From Bacteroidales bacterium (lineage in GTDB: Bacteria > Bacteroidota > Bacteroidia > Bacteroidales > NBLH01): a stretch of DNA of 39,002 nt. The notes beneath the pieces were generated by a model, which saw only the letters and a list, made by a program, of their open reading frames with translations, ran no database searches and was not told the origin of the DNA. The stretch is taken from positions 1 through 39,002 of the forward strand of contig JAFGWC010000114.1 of assembly GCA_016937695.1 (NCBI GenBank). Reading direction: 5' to 3'. The position numbers and the translations under genes are program-made. This document shows positions 19,301 to 27,329 of the stretch, piece after piece; the stretch's first letter is position 1, and each line of letters starts with the position of its first letter.

Positions 19301-21035
19301 TAATGGTAGCGATTTTGATCCACTAGTAAACGTTGGCGATATTGTTTGGTCTGTTTGCCCTGATAATGACATTCTTTGGGTTGGAACAGAAGGCGGATTA
19401 GGATATTTTAAAGATGATGAATATGTTGAAGTAAAAGTTAATTTACCAAATAATGTAATTAATGCTATAAAAAGAATTGATGACACATATTTATGGTTAG
19501 GAACAAACGGAGGATTTTTCTATTTTAACAAAAAAACCAATAAAATAGAGCTTTCAATCAACTCGAAAGATGGTTTGCAAGGAAATGAAATTGCAATAAA
19601 CGGATTATACTTAGATGAAAAAGGAATACTTTGGATAGGAACATATCATGGAATTTCAACTTTCGACATTAAAAAAAATAAACCTGTTAAATATACACCT
19701 GAAGGAAAAATCGAAAAGATTATTTTAAATGGCGAAGAAATTACTTTAGATCGCCTTCTTGAAGGATTAAAGTTTAATGAAAATAATTTAATTTTTGAAA
19801 TCACAGGATTATCATTTAAAGACGAGAAATCAATTGAATATGAGTTTTTTATGAAAGGTCTTGAAAATGATTATTCTGCTTCAAGAGGATACATATACAA
19901 GGCACAATATAACAATTTACCTCCAGGCAAATATCAATTTAATTATAGAACAAAAGGTAACGATGGAATTTGGAGCTATTATAAACAAATTGAATTTGTA
20001 ATTGCCAAACCAATTTGGGCAGAATGGTGGTTTAGAATAATTGCAGCAATTCTTATAACTATATTAATTTACGGATTTGTAAAGTGGCGCAACAGAGCTT
20101 TAGAAAAGCAAAACGAAGAACTTGAAAAATTAGTTAAATCAAGAACTGCTCAAATTTTTGAAAAAAATGAAGAACTTCAGCAACAAAAAGAAGAAATTCT
20201 AGCTCAAAGAGATGAAATTGAAAAACAAAGAGATACAGCAGAAAAACAAAGAGATGAAATAACATTTCAGAAAAAAGAAATTACCGATAGTATTTTATAT
20301 GCCAGCAGAATACAAAATGCATTGTTACCACCAAAAGAATATATAAGTAACTCATTTTCACAGCATTTCATTCTTTACCTCCCTCGCGATATAGTTAGCG
20401 GAGATTATTATTGGATGTATAGAAAAGATAATAAGGCTATTATTGTTGCAGCAGATTGCACTGGACATGGAGTTCCGGGCGCTTTTATGAGTATGTTAGG
20501 TTCAGCCTTTTTAAGTGAAATAACAACAAAACCGGGAATAATTCCTCCTGCACACGAAATCCTCAATGAGCTTAGAGCGCTAGTAATAAGCACATTACAC
20601 CAAACTGGTGGCGAAAATGAAACTAAAGATGGAATGGATATTGCTTTATGCGTTGTTGATTTTGATAATAATACACTTAACTATTCAGGCGCTTTTAATT
20701 CTTTATATCTAATAAGAAATAATGAATTTTTTGAATATAAAGCAGACAGAATGCCAATTGGTGTTTCCTTCAATCAAGATAAATCATTTACAAATCATAA
20801 AATAGATTTACAAAAAAATGATACTATGTATATTTTTTCTGATGGATTTATTGATCAATTTGGTGGAACTCTAGGTAAAAAATTTAAATCACGTCAATTT
20901 AAAAATCTAATTTTGAGCTTTCAGGATAAGTCTATGGAAGAACAAAAACAAATTTTACATAAAGAATTGCATGAATGGCGCGGAAAAATTGAACAAATAG
21001 ATGATATCCTTGTTGTTGGATTTAAGTATGACTAA
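16362..21035 (+). CDS. Giant sensor phosphatase: two solute-binding domains, beta-propeller, Y_Y_Y, SpoIIE-type PP2C (P3)
   Basis: This 1557-residue inner-membrane protein joins two sensing systems to a phosphatase. After a signal peptide (1-20) come two SBP_bac_3-type Venus-flytrap domains, at about 22-258 and 283-515. Each keeps an arginine at the usual ligand-carboxylate position: R110 in QEWRKK and R373 in DWRLKK. Residues about 535-1140 are Reg_prop propeller blades (MWFGTHAG, LWVGTEGG, LWLGTNGG, LWIGTYHG), then a Y_Y_Y domain (about 1146-1215), a membrane helix (about 1222-1242), a coiled coil and the linker DSILYASRIQNALLP. The PP2C domain keeps D1348 (SGDYYW), D1365 (ADCTGHG), KDGMD and SDGFIDQFGG. 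The front end resembles Bacteroidota hybrid two-component sensors and BvgS-type receptors, but the output is a phosphatase rather than a histidine kinase. Amino acids or related small molecules are plausible ligands. xseB follows after 11 bp. Confidence 0.92.
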   Translation: MKKIIFLILIFFALPWILIGRDIKEIKKSGKIYAAFTESSLKSVNYKLALEFAKFLNVELVVVPTTWEENFSLNGKIPNNYQTNPNISYTPDALKKADFICGTIYIQEWRKKFFNYAGILDLSDLLIIPKNAQNLKTYDDLKGLTIAFLENSSYESNIESINNRIGGGINFIRTQSEEESVELLKKGKVDGFITVAYNALEIVKNSTKFKFAFPVAPIKKIGWAVEKSNNELEDEINNFFETIKGNGKLDELFISHYGMDYNSYFEILNSYSQSQDISTNQRDLDEILSSGKITVALRDRLMVYSKDKKQFNTYLAEEFAKYIGVKLELKYTPYFSKYFDNENGEFLKDSSYTPEWFNYFDVAAEIMVPLDWRLKKVNIIPFIPYAQVVISRINTNISSINDLKKLKGVTSKGSAQEDILINNNLNNYYYAEGNNFLKDISSGKADYAIGSDAVFSINNYENLEAKFVIGQVGKDGWAIKKNQPKLRRKILEFLDYAKKEGILDKYFKIQTGMSLRATENYLTVLQETYQPGIFPFVSYGTKEGLPQEDILSIYQDRDNYMWFGTHAGAVKYNGRQMRVFDKSKGLASNSVFDIVQDNEGTMFFATLKGASIYEDGEITNIFPDLSFRKIYVDFKNNKWFFGDNGIALYKFDREEKFLNKENLNLPRKVYSISRANDGVTYLASKEGLFLFDNELKVTQISDDACYFVFIDEENQLWISTINGLYVFNLNNLKVEIKLEEKINEQLNLPKNTIIKSIKQTSDGTIWFISDSKIFQLITLMQKPIVYDENIGLKKQRILSFLEDKEENLWIGYSGGIQKLTNKSLRLLFPKTINNYINSITEDKLGRMWISQNSDVFILKDKLENFTQSFSADNKSYVVSKLSSGNIIIASTAGIYEIDIKQLKIIKKNIFSNPLHFLNNIYISSNDEIFLLTGENGIIYYLKNLKSEPFALSNLSTTLLMQLTEFDDMIIGGNNTGLVYFNGSDFDPLVNVGDIVWSVCPDNDILWVGTEGGLGYFKDDEYVEVKVNLPNNVINAIKRIDDTYLWLGTNGGFFYFNKKTNKIELSINSKDGLQGNEIAINGLYLDEKGILWIGTYHGISTFDIKKNKPVKYTPEGKIEKIILNGEEITLDRLLEGLKFNENNLIFEITGLSFKDEKSIEYEFFMKGLENDYSASRGYIYKAQYNNLPPGKYQFNYRTKGNDGIWSYYKQIEFVIAKPIWAEWWFRIIAAILITILIYGFVKWRNRALEKQNEELEKLVKSRTAQIFEKNEELQQQKEEILAQRDEIEKQRDTAEKQRDEITFQKKEITDSILYASRIQNALLPPKEYISNSFSQHFILYLPRDIVSGDYYWMYRKDNKAIIVAADCTGHGVPGAFMSMLGSAFLSEITTKPGIIPPAHEILNELRALVISTLHQTGGENETKDGMDIALCVVDFDNNTLNYSGAFNSLYLIRNNEFFEYKADRMPIGVSFNQDKSFTNHKIDLQKNDTMYIFSDGFIDQFGGTLGKKFKSRQFKNLILSFQDKSMEEQKQILHKELHEWRGKIEQIDDILVVGFKYD

Positions 21036-21046
21036 AAAATAATAAT

Positions 21047-21247
21047 ATGACAAAAAAGAATTTTTCTTATAAAAATGCAATTTCAGAAATTGAAGAAATA
21101 ATGGATAAATTAGAGAATAAAGAACTTGATTTAGATGAACTTTCTGAAAATGTAAAGAAAGCAAGTGAATTAATAAATAAATGTAAAGATAAATTACATA
21201 ATACAGAAAATGAAATTGACGAAATTTTAAACAAAATGCAAAGTTAA
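21047..21247 (+). CDS. xseB: Exodeoxyribonuclease VII small subunit
   Basis: This 66-residue, highly charged helical protein has the XseB pattern: FSYKNAISEIEEIMDKLEN near the N-terminus, then ELDLDELSENVKKASELI and a C-terminal helix with CKDKL. XseB binds the large subunit XseA to form exonuclease VII, which degrades single-stranded DNA. Length and motifs are normal. Its usual partner xseA is not in this window; the gene sits only 11 bp after the P3 phosphatase, so it may be co-transcribed with it, and it converges on the channel gene. Confidence 0.9.
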   Translation: MTKKNFSYKNAISEIEEIMDKLENKELDLDELSENVKKASELINKCKDKLHNTENEIDEILNKMQS

Positions 21248-21277
21248 AATTAAGTTAAATGGCATTTAATCAAATAG

Positions 21278-23293
21278 TTACCTTAATATTTTCCTGACAA
21301 AAGCCACAGTAAAATACGACATTAAAAACAAACCTATAAAACCTTCAACTCCAGAAAGCCATCTCATTGCACCAGCAGGATAATAATCGCCGTAACCAAT
21401 TGTAAGAAAAGTAATTGCACTATGGTAAAAAGCTTTTTCTACCAAATTTAAATCTCTTATATCGCCAGCCTCAAATAAAGACGAAATAATAGCTGAATCA
21501 TGAAATAATAATGGTATAACAATATATATAAGTGAAAATATCAAATAAATAACTGTCATACTAAATAAAACTCGAATAGGATTAGTAGCATAAAGCCCTA
21601 CTTTATCAAAAACAATATATCTAAAAACATAATTTACATTTTCCCAAATCCTTTTAAATATATTTTCTTGTTTAGATTTTTCCAATAAAAATTTCGATTC
21701 ACATCTTTTAAATTCAATATATGCTTCATCTTCATATTCGTATTGACCGTTTAGATTATAATTTTCTTTTAAAACTCTAAATTGTTCTGCTCTATTAAGA
21801 TGTCCAGTATTTTGAGCATAAATAAGTTTTTTAACATCATTTAATTTCCAATCGATAAAAATTCTTCCAAGTAATCTAATTCCAGAAATATCTAAACCTT
21901 TTATATTAGTTTTCAATTCAACAGAATCGATATCAATTATATCTTTTACAATTGTGTTGGATAAATCTAAATGCCCACATTCTTCTACTCTCAAATCAAA
22001 ATAATTATTCATTTGAGATGATTTTAAAGATAAAAGTGCAAATCTTGATTGTTTAAAAGAAACTTTTCCTTGTCCGAAATTAACATCATCAATAATTAAT
22101 TCAGCATTTTGAAATCGAGCCATTTCAAAATTAAAAATTCCGGAACCAAAAATCGTTCTCCTAAAAGAAATTCTTCCGTTTGCAAGTTCGCTAGCTTCGA
22201 AAGTTACTTCGCCATTGCCAAAAACAGCTTTGTTAAAGGTTATTCTGCCTTCGCCAAAATCAACAGCTCTAAAATCAATATTTCCATCTTTAAAAATAGT
22301 TCTTTCAAAAATTATATCTCCAATTCCAAATTTTGAAAAATGGAAATCAAGTTTTCCAATCCCAAAAAGTGCAAGTTTAAAAGAAACTTTACCATTGCCA
22401 AAATCAGTTCCTGCAAAAGACAAATCTCCATCCCCAAAATCAACATCATTAAATGAAACATCTCCATCATCAAACTCACATCTGGTAAAATCTACTTTCC
22501 CATTTCCGAAAACTGCTGCTCTAAAATTTACATCGCCTTGTCCAAAATCTACTTTTTCAAAAATAACATCGCCTTTTCCAAAATTTACTCTTACAAAATC
22601 AACGCGTCCTTTACCTATTCTAGAAACTTTAAATGATATTTTTCCACTATTAAACACCGAATTAGCGAATATTAAATCGCCATCGCCAAATTCTACGTTT
22701 AAGAAACTAACATCTGAATTATTAAAATTTATATTTTCAAACTTTTTAAATCCTGTAGTAAATATTGTATTTTTAAATGATACTATATTTTTATTAAAAG
22801 AAGCATTATTAAATGAAATATCTAAATCTTTAAATAAAGCATAATCAAAATATATATCGCAGTTAAAAATTGAATTATCAAATAAAACAGTTTTTCCTGA
22901 ATTAAAATATGTGTTGTGAAAGCCAACAGAATCAGAATTAAATTCTGCATTGGAAAAGTCTATATTCTTTTCTTTATCAGTACAATAAAAAAAAGAATTA
23001 TTAGCTGAAAAATCAATAAATTTAACTAAAAAGTCATTACTTAATTTTCGGCTTTGTCTATATTCTTCTAATGAAAAATTTTCTATAAAACAATTATCTA
23101 AACAAATTTTCTCATTAGAATCGATACTTTTAAATATTTTATCTAAAGAAATATATCCAAATTTAGTTTCTTCAACTTCTTTATTTTCTTTATTATAAAA
23201 ACTTATCAAAACGGTAGAATCTGTTTTGATATTATCTTTATCAAAAGGTTCTTCAATTTTTTTTATAATAAATTTATCAAAATATCGAATCAT
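21278..23293 (-). CDS. Two-helix ion channel with N-terminal 12-residue-repeat solenoid
   Basis: A 671-residue protein in three parts. Residues 116-415 are a beta-solenoid-like repeat with consensus xxFGxGxVxFxx. The repeat keeps an exact 12-residue step from F154 to F418, with a few irregular units before that. Residues about 420-560 are a charged linker (HLDLSNTIVKDIIDIDS, then LNRAEQFRVLKENYNL). The C-terminus is an Ion_trans_2-type pore: helix 572-597, selectivity filter TIGYGD at 631-636, second helix 650-667. The filter indicates potassium. There is no signal peptide, so the solenoid is cytoplasmic and probably gates or tethers the channel. Pentapeptide-repeat channels are known, but a 12-residue step does not fit a five-residue repeat. 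It lies 24 bp after the B-B-C fusion gene and is probably in its operon, suggesting control of the channel by that protein. Confidence 0.88.
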   Translation of the reverse strand: MIRYFDKFIIKKIEEPFDKDNIKTDSTVLISFYNKENKEVEETKFGYISLDKIFKSIDSNEKICLDNCFIENFSLEEYRQSRKLSNDFLVKFIDFSANNSFFYCTDKEKNIDFSNAEFNSDSVGFHNTYFNSGKTVLFDNSIFNCDIYFDYALFKDLDISFNNASFNKNIVSFKNTIFTTGFKKFENINFNNSDVSFLNVEFGDGDLIFANSVFNSGKISFKVSRIGKGRVDFVRVNFGKGDVIFEKVDFGQGDVNFRAAVFGNGKVDFTRCEFDDGDVSFNDVDFGDGDLSFAGTDFGNGKVSFKLALFGIGKLDFHFSKFGIGDIIFERTIFKDGNIDFRAVDFGEGRITFNKAVFGNGEVTFEASELANGRISFRRTIFGSGIFNFEMARFQNAELIIDDVNFGQGKVSFKQSRFALLSLKSSQMNNYFDLRVEECGHLDLSNTIVKDIIDIDSVELKTNIKGLDISGIRLLGRIFIDWKLNDVKKLIYAQNTGHLNRAEQFRVLKENYNLNGQYEYEDEAYIEFKRCESKFLLEKSKQENIFKRIWENVNYVFRYIVFDKVGLYATNPIRVLFSMTVIYLIFSLIYIVIPLLFHDSAIISSLFEAGDIRDLNLVEKAFYHSAITFLTIGYGDYYPAGAMRWLSGVEGFIGLFLMSYFTVAFVRKILR
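22049..22840 (-). repeat. 36-bp coding periodicity: 22 units of a 12-residue solenoid repeat
   Basis: Inside the channel gene, residues 152-415 form 22 consecutive 12-residue units without an insertion or deletion. Their anchor Phe (sometimes Ile or Leu) is at 154, 166, 178 and so on up to 406. Typical units are VDFGDGDLSFAG, AVFGNGKVDFTR and VDFGEGRITFNK. Three or so irregular units of 11-13 residues precede them. The DNA copies have diverged, so the repeat is old and kept by selection on the protein. It is not a CRISPR array. Confidence 0.9.
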
Positions 23294-23317
23294 TTAAATC
23301 AATTTTAAAAAACACTT

Positions 23318-24844
23318 TTAATCTTTTGTTTCAATTAATTTTATTTCAATTTTCAATAGTTCTTTAAATCTTAGCGCAATCGAAACAATATCCTGATTAT
23401 CAACTTCATAATACCATTTTATTTTAACTTTAGAAAATTCAGATAATTGTTTTAATAATTCTAAAATATGATAAATTTGTTGCATAGATTGAGTATTGAT
23501 ATACTCTAATTTAAACTCAAAAATTGTAATTGAATTTGATTTTTTGATATACTCTTTAATCCATTCCTGTATTGGATGATAAAATTTATTTGCTTCGGCA
23601 GGAAAAGACCTTCCTTTTATGCAAAATTTATTTTCGGCAGGACTGAAATTTACATAAGGACTATCGCTTTTAGCTTCAATTATTAGAGGTGTTTGTTTAT
23701 AATAAATTTTTTTAATGTGTATTCTTAAAGTATAAAATGAAAATTTTTCGTCGGTTTTATAAAAATAGAATTCATTTTTCTGAGTACTTTTCAATCTAAT
23801 ATCAATTAAACCTAAACCGGTATTTGATTTATCTTTATTTCTCCCACTTTGAGCTAAAATTTTATTATACTCAGTATTCAATTCACTAACATTTAGCGAA
23901 TTGACATAATTCAAATGAGATTCCAGCTTTTTTACTTTCTCGTTTTTAATATAGTTTCCGGATGTTAGAATAAATTCATCATCATTTTCGGTAATGAAAA
24001 ATATTCCATAATTTCCACCAACATCATTAACTACATAATAATCAGAATGTTTTACAAGATTTTGTAACACTTCAACCATTATATTAAATGTTTTAATTTT
24101 TAATATAACAGTTCCTTTCATTTGTTTTTCAATTATTCCGAGAAGGTCTACTAAATTTTCCTGATTAAAAATTCCACTGTAATTTAATAGAATGTTTTCT
24201 TTATTTAAAGTATCGTGTAATTTTTCAATATTTTCTAATGAATTTTCACTATCTAAATTCTTTTCTTTAAATTCAATATCTTCAAATGGAATTTCAGTTA
24301 AAAGATAGAAATAATAATAATTATCAGTAATTTTTCTAAAATCATAGGATAATGTTCCTTTAGACTTTCTGGCAATTTCAATTAAACCAAGACCTGCGCC
24401 GCCTTTAATTGAAACACTCCCTTCTTTTAAATGTTTTTTATAAAAAAAGTCTAAATCATCTTTAGAAAGTTTATTTACATTTTCTAGTTGTTCCTTTAAA
24501 TCTTTAATATGGTCTTTGGCTATTAAATTGCCTGTTGTGATAAAATAGCTGTGAGATTTTCTTTGAAGAGCGAAAAAACCAGGTTTTACAGGAATATTTT
24601 CAGCAGTTATATCTTGATGCCTTGTAATATTTTGCAGGCCTTCCACCATAACAAAATATACTCTTTTTTTAATTTTCAGTTTCCTTTCAGTAAATTTAAG
24701 ACTTTGTTCGGCAAGTGATAATATATTATCTGTTATATCGGTATTAAATTTACCTCTATAAACATATTCCAAATTATCTTTTTGAGTATCTTTAAACAAG
24801 CTATATGCTAATTCAGACACATCCTTCCCTTTTTTATCTACCAC
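23318..24844 (-). CDS. SiaB-SiaB-SiaC fusion protein
   Basis: This 508-residue cytoplasmic protein joins three partner-switch domains. Domain 1 (about 20-190) is SiaB-like, with the N-box VEGLQN (E68, N72) and glycine box GGAGLGLIEIA (148-158). Domain 2 (about 205-380) is a second SiaB-like unit, with VEVLQN (E258, N262) and NTGLGLIDI (341-349). Domain 3 (about 385-508) is SiaC/DUF1987-like, with LEYINTQSM placing the expected phospho-threonine at T451. The middle of the SiaC-like core is kept (FCIKGRSFPAEANKFYHPIQEW), but the FNxxTG segment is altered and the acidic tail is missing. The start is GTG 24844: an in-frame stop lies three codons upstream and no ATG occurs near the N-terminus. The fusion shows that the B and C families act together, and could give self-phosphorylation. 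The channel gene follows 24 bp downstream on the same strand. Confidence 0.87.
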   Translation of the reverse strand: MVDKKGKDVSELAYSLFKDTQKDNLEYVYRGKFNTDITDNILSLAEQSLKFTERKLKIKKRVYFVMVEGLQNITRHQDITAENIPVKPGFFALQRKSHSYFITTGNLIAKDHIKDLKEQLENVNKLSKDDLDFFYKKHLKEGSVSIKGGAGLGLIEIARKSKGTLSYDFRKITDNYYYFYLLTEIPFEDIEFKEKNLDSENSLENIEKLHDTLNKENILLNYSGIFNQENLVDLLGIIEKQMKGTVILKIKTFNIMVEVLQNLVKHSDYYVVNDVGGNYGIFFITENDDEFILTSGNYIKNEKVKKLESHLNYVNSLNVSELNTEYNKILAQSGRNKDKSNTGLGLIDIRLKSTQKNEFYFYKTDEKFSFYTLRIHIKKIYYKQTPLIIEAKSDSPYVNFSPAENKFCIKGRSFPAEANKFYHPIQEWIKEYIKKSNSITIFEFKLEYINTQSMQQIYHILELLKQLSEFSKVKIKWYYEVDNQDIVSIALRFKELLKIEIKLIETKD

Positions 24845-25087
24845 TTCAGCTTAGTTTTTCTTAAATATACTTAATGTCAAGGAAATTTAAAAATAACATT
24901 TTATTTTTTATTAAAAAAAAATATAAATACTAAATTAACAAATAAATTTTGCAATAAAATTTTATAATATTAATTTTATATTGAAATTAGCACAAAATAA
25001 AGCTTTTATAATAAAACAAATAGTATTTCATTACAATAAAATTCCATTATTTTTTCAATTATTAATATTTAAAAATTGTTAAGTTTA

Positions 25088-27190
25088 ATGAATAATAATT
25101 TCACCTATTACGACAGAGAACAAAGCTGGTTATCATTTAATTATAGAGTTTTGCAGGAAGCAATGGACGATTCTTTAGACTTGTATGAAAGAATCAAATT
25201 TGTTGCTATATATCACTCTAATTTAGATGAATTTTATAGAGTAAGAGTTGCATCATATAGAAGTTTACTTAGCTTACCGTCTGAAAATTTTAAAAAATTA
25301 AATTTTGAACCCGAATTAATTCTTGAAAATATTAATAATGAAGTTATTAAGCAATATTATGAATTTGAAAATTTATTTACAAATAAATTATTACCGGAGT
25401 TAGAATCAAATAATATCATCTTAAAACAAGATCATAATCTTTTTGAAAAACATACAGAATACGCAAGTCAATATTTTTTAAGTGAGATTCTTTCATATCT
25501 ACAACCTGTATTATTAACCAAAGGAGATGTTTTATCTTTTTTGCAGGATAATGTAATTTATTTAGCTGTAAAACTTGAAAAAAAAAGAAAAAAGAAAAAT
25601 AGTGTTAACAAAATACCACCTCAATATGCAATAATAAAAGTTCCATCTCATAAATTACCAAGATTTATAGAACTTCCTAAAGTTGATAATAAATTTTATA
25701 TAATTTTTATTGAAGATATTATAAGAAATAATTTAAACATACTTTTCCCAGGTTATATTGTAGATTCAAGTTATTGCATAAAAATATCTCGAAACGCAGA
25801 TATTCCAATTGATGACGAATTTCAAGGCAATATCCTTGAAAAAATTAGAAAAAGTATATCCAAAAGAAAAACAGGAATGCCTGCACGATTTTTATACGAT
25901 AAAAATATGCCACCTGATTTTATATCTTTGTTAAAAATTGCATTTAACCTATCAAAAAAAGATTTTGTTCCAAGTTTCAAATATCTTAATTTACACGATT
26001 TATTTGAGCTTCCAAATCCTTTAAGTCCAAAATTAGAAAGAGTTTCTTTACCAAAATTGCATCATTACGAACTTGACATAGCTCCTTCTATATTAAAAGC
26101 TGTCAGAGAAAAAGAATATATTCTTCATTTTCCTTATCATTCTTACGATTATGTTTTAAGATTTTTTAATGAAGCTGCAATAGACCCAAAAGTTGATGAA
26201 ATAAAAACTACTCAATACAGAGTTGCTACAAACTCTGCAATTGTTAGTGCACTAATAAGTGCTGCTAGAAATGGTAAAAAAGTAACTGTATTTATAGAAT
26301 TTAAAGCAAGATTCGACGAAGCTGCAAATATAAAATTTGCAGAAAGTATGGCTGCTTCAGGAATTCATGTAATTCCAAGTTTGCCAGGTTTAAAAGTTCA
26401 TGCAAAATCGGCATTAGTACTTCGTCGTCCATCAAGAAAAGATGGAACTCGAAAAGGAATTGCATTTATCAGTACAGGAAATTTTAACGAAAAAACAGCT
26501 TTAACGTACGCAGACCATGGCTTTTTCACTTCAGATGAAGAACTAGTTAATGAAGTAGATAAATTATTTTATCATCTTGAAAATCCTAGTTCTGAAATGG
26601 ATTTTTATCATTTTCTTGTTCCTAAATATAATTTAAGAAGCGAATTGTATAAAAAGATAGACAAAGAAATCACATATGCAAAAAAAGGATTAAAAGCATA
26701 TATCTTAATTAAAGTAAATAGTATAGAAGATATTGAAATGATTAATAAACTATATGAAGCTAGCATAAATGGTGTGAAAATAGATTTAATTATAAGAGGA
26801 ATTTGCAGAATTGTTCCTGGCGAAGAATTTAGTAAAAATATTAAAGTTATCAGAATTGTAGATAAATATTTGGAGCACGCAAGAATTTTTGTTTTCCACA
26901 ATAATGGAAAAAATGATTTATACATTTCTTCTGCCGATTTAATGGAACGAAATTTAAATAGGCGAATTGAACTTGTTACACCAATTTACAATCAGGCAAT
27001 TAAAAATGAGCTTTTAGACTTGTTAGAATTACAATTAAAAGATAATGTAAAAGCGAAAATACTTGGCAGTAACTTATATGATTGGAAAAATCCGGAAAAT
27101 AATAACAAACAACAACACCGATCTCAAATTGAAATTTATAATTACTTAAAAAATAAAAATGATTTAAGAAAAAAATTCAATAAATATTAA
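25088..27190 (+). CDS. ppk1: Polyphosphate kinase 1
   Basis: A 700-residue Ppk1 from the ATG at 25088; a TTG four codons upstream is open but not needed. The enzyme makes inorganic polyphosphate from ATP through a phospho-histidine. The N-terminal domain begins YYDREQSWLSFNYRVLQEA, the usual Ppk1 opening, followed by FVAIYHSNLDEFYRVRVAS. The PLD-like catalytic domains have TTQYR, the autophosphorylated His H438 in LKVHAKSAL, STGNFNEKTA, and the second active-site His H604 in RIFVFHNNG, then MERNLNRRIEL. Length is normal. Polyphosphate links to stringent and stress responses; the stress protein gene lies downstream with one gene between. Confidence 0.96.
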   Translation: MNNNFTYYDREQSWLSFNYRVLQEAMDDSLDLYERIKFVAIYHSNLDEFYRVRVASYRSLLSLPSENFKKLNFEPELILENINNEVIKQYYEFENLFTNKLLPELESNNIILKQDHNLFEKHTEYASQYFLSEILSYLQPVLLTKGDVLSFLQDNVIYLAVKLEKKRKKKNSVNKIPPQYAIIKVPSHKLPRFIELPKVDNKFYIIFIEDIIRNNLNILFPGYIVDSSYCIKISRNADIPIDDEFQGNILEKIRKSISKRKTGMPARFLYDKNMPPDFISLLKIAFNLSKKDFVPSFKYLNLHDLFELPNPLSPKLERVSLPKLHHYELDIAPSILKAVREKEYILHFPYHSYDYVLRFFNEAAIDPKVDEIKTTQYRVATNSAIVSALISAARNGKKVTVFIEFKARFDEAANIKFAESMAASGIHVIPSLPGLKVHAKSALVLRRPSRKDGTRKGIAFISTGNFNEKTALTYADHGFFTSDEELVNEVDKLFYHLENPSSEMDFYHFLVPKYNLRSELYKKIDKEITYAKKGLKAYILIKVNSIEDIEMINKLYEASINGVKIDLIIRGICRIVPGEEFSKNIKVIRIVDKYLEHARIFVFHNNGKNDLYISSADLMERNLNRRIELVTPIYNQAIKNELLDLLELQLKDNVKAKILGSNLYDWKNPENNNKQQHRSQIEIYNYLKNKNDLRKKFNKY

Positions 27191-27329
27191 AGATAAAAAA
27201 AAATTAAAACAACATTTAATTAAAACAATTTTAAAAGTGTATAATTTTAAAATATAAAAAATCGTTTAAAGTTATGATGGAATAATTTTTGCGGATAATT
27301 TATTAATTTACAAACTCAAATTAAAACAT

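Noticed and set aside
16362-21035. Hybrid two-component sensor (histidine kinase)
   Set aside because: The front half looks like one, but no H-box or HATPase domain follows; the C-terminus is a complete PP2C domain.
22109-22844. Plus-strand open frames rich in Pro, Ser and Lys
   Set aside because: They are antisense images of the 12-residue repeat; the minus-strand protein has the recognisable pore domain.
22049-22948. 36-bp regular repeats, possible CRISPR array
   Set aside because: The period lies in frame in a long protein, the units differ at the DNA level and there are no unique spacers; it is a coding solenoid repeat.
21278-23293. Pentapeptide-repeat protein
   Set aside because: The step is exactly 12 residues, which is not a multiple of five, and the A(D/N)LxX pattern is absent.
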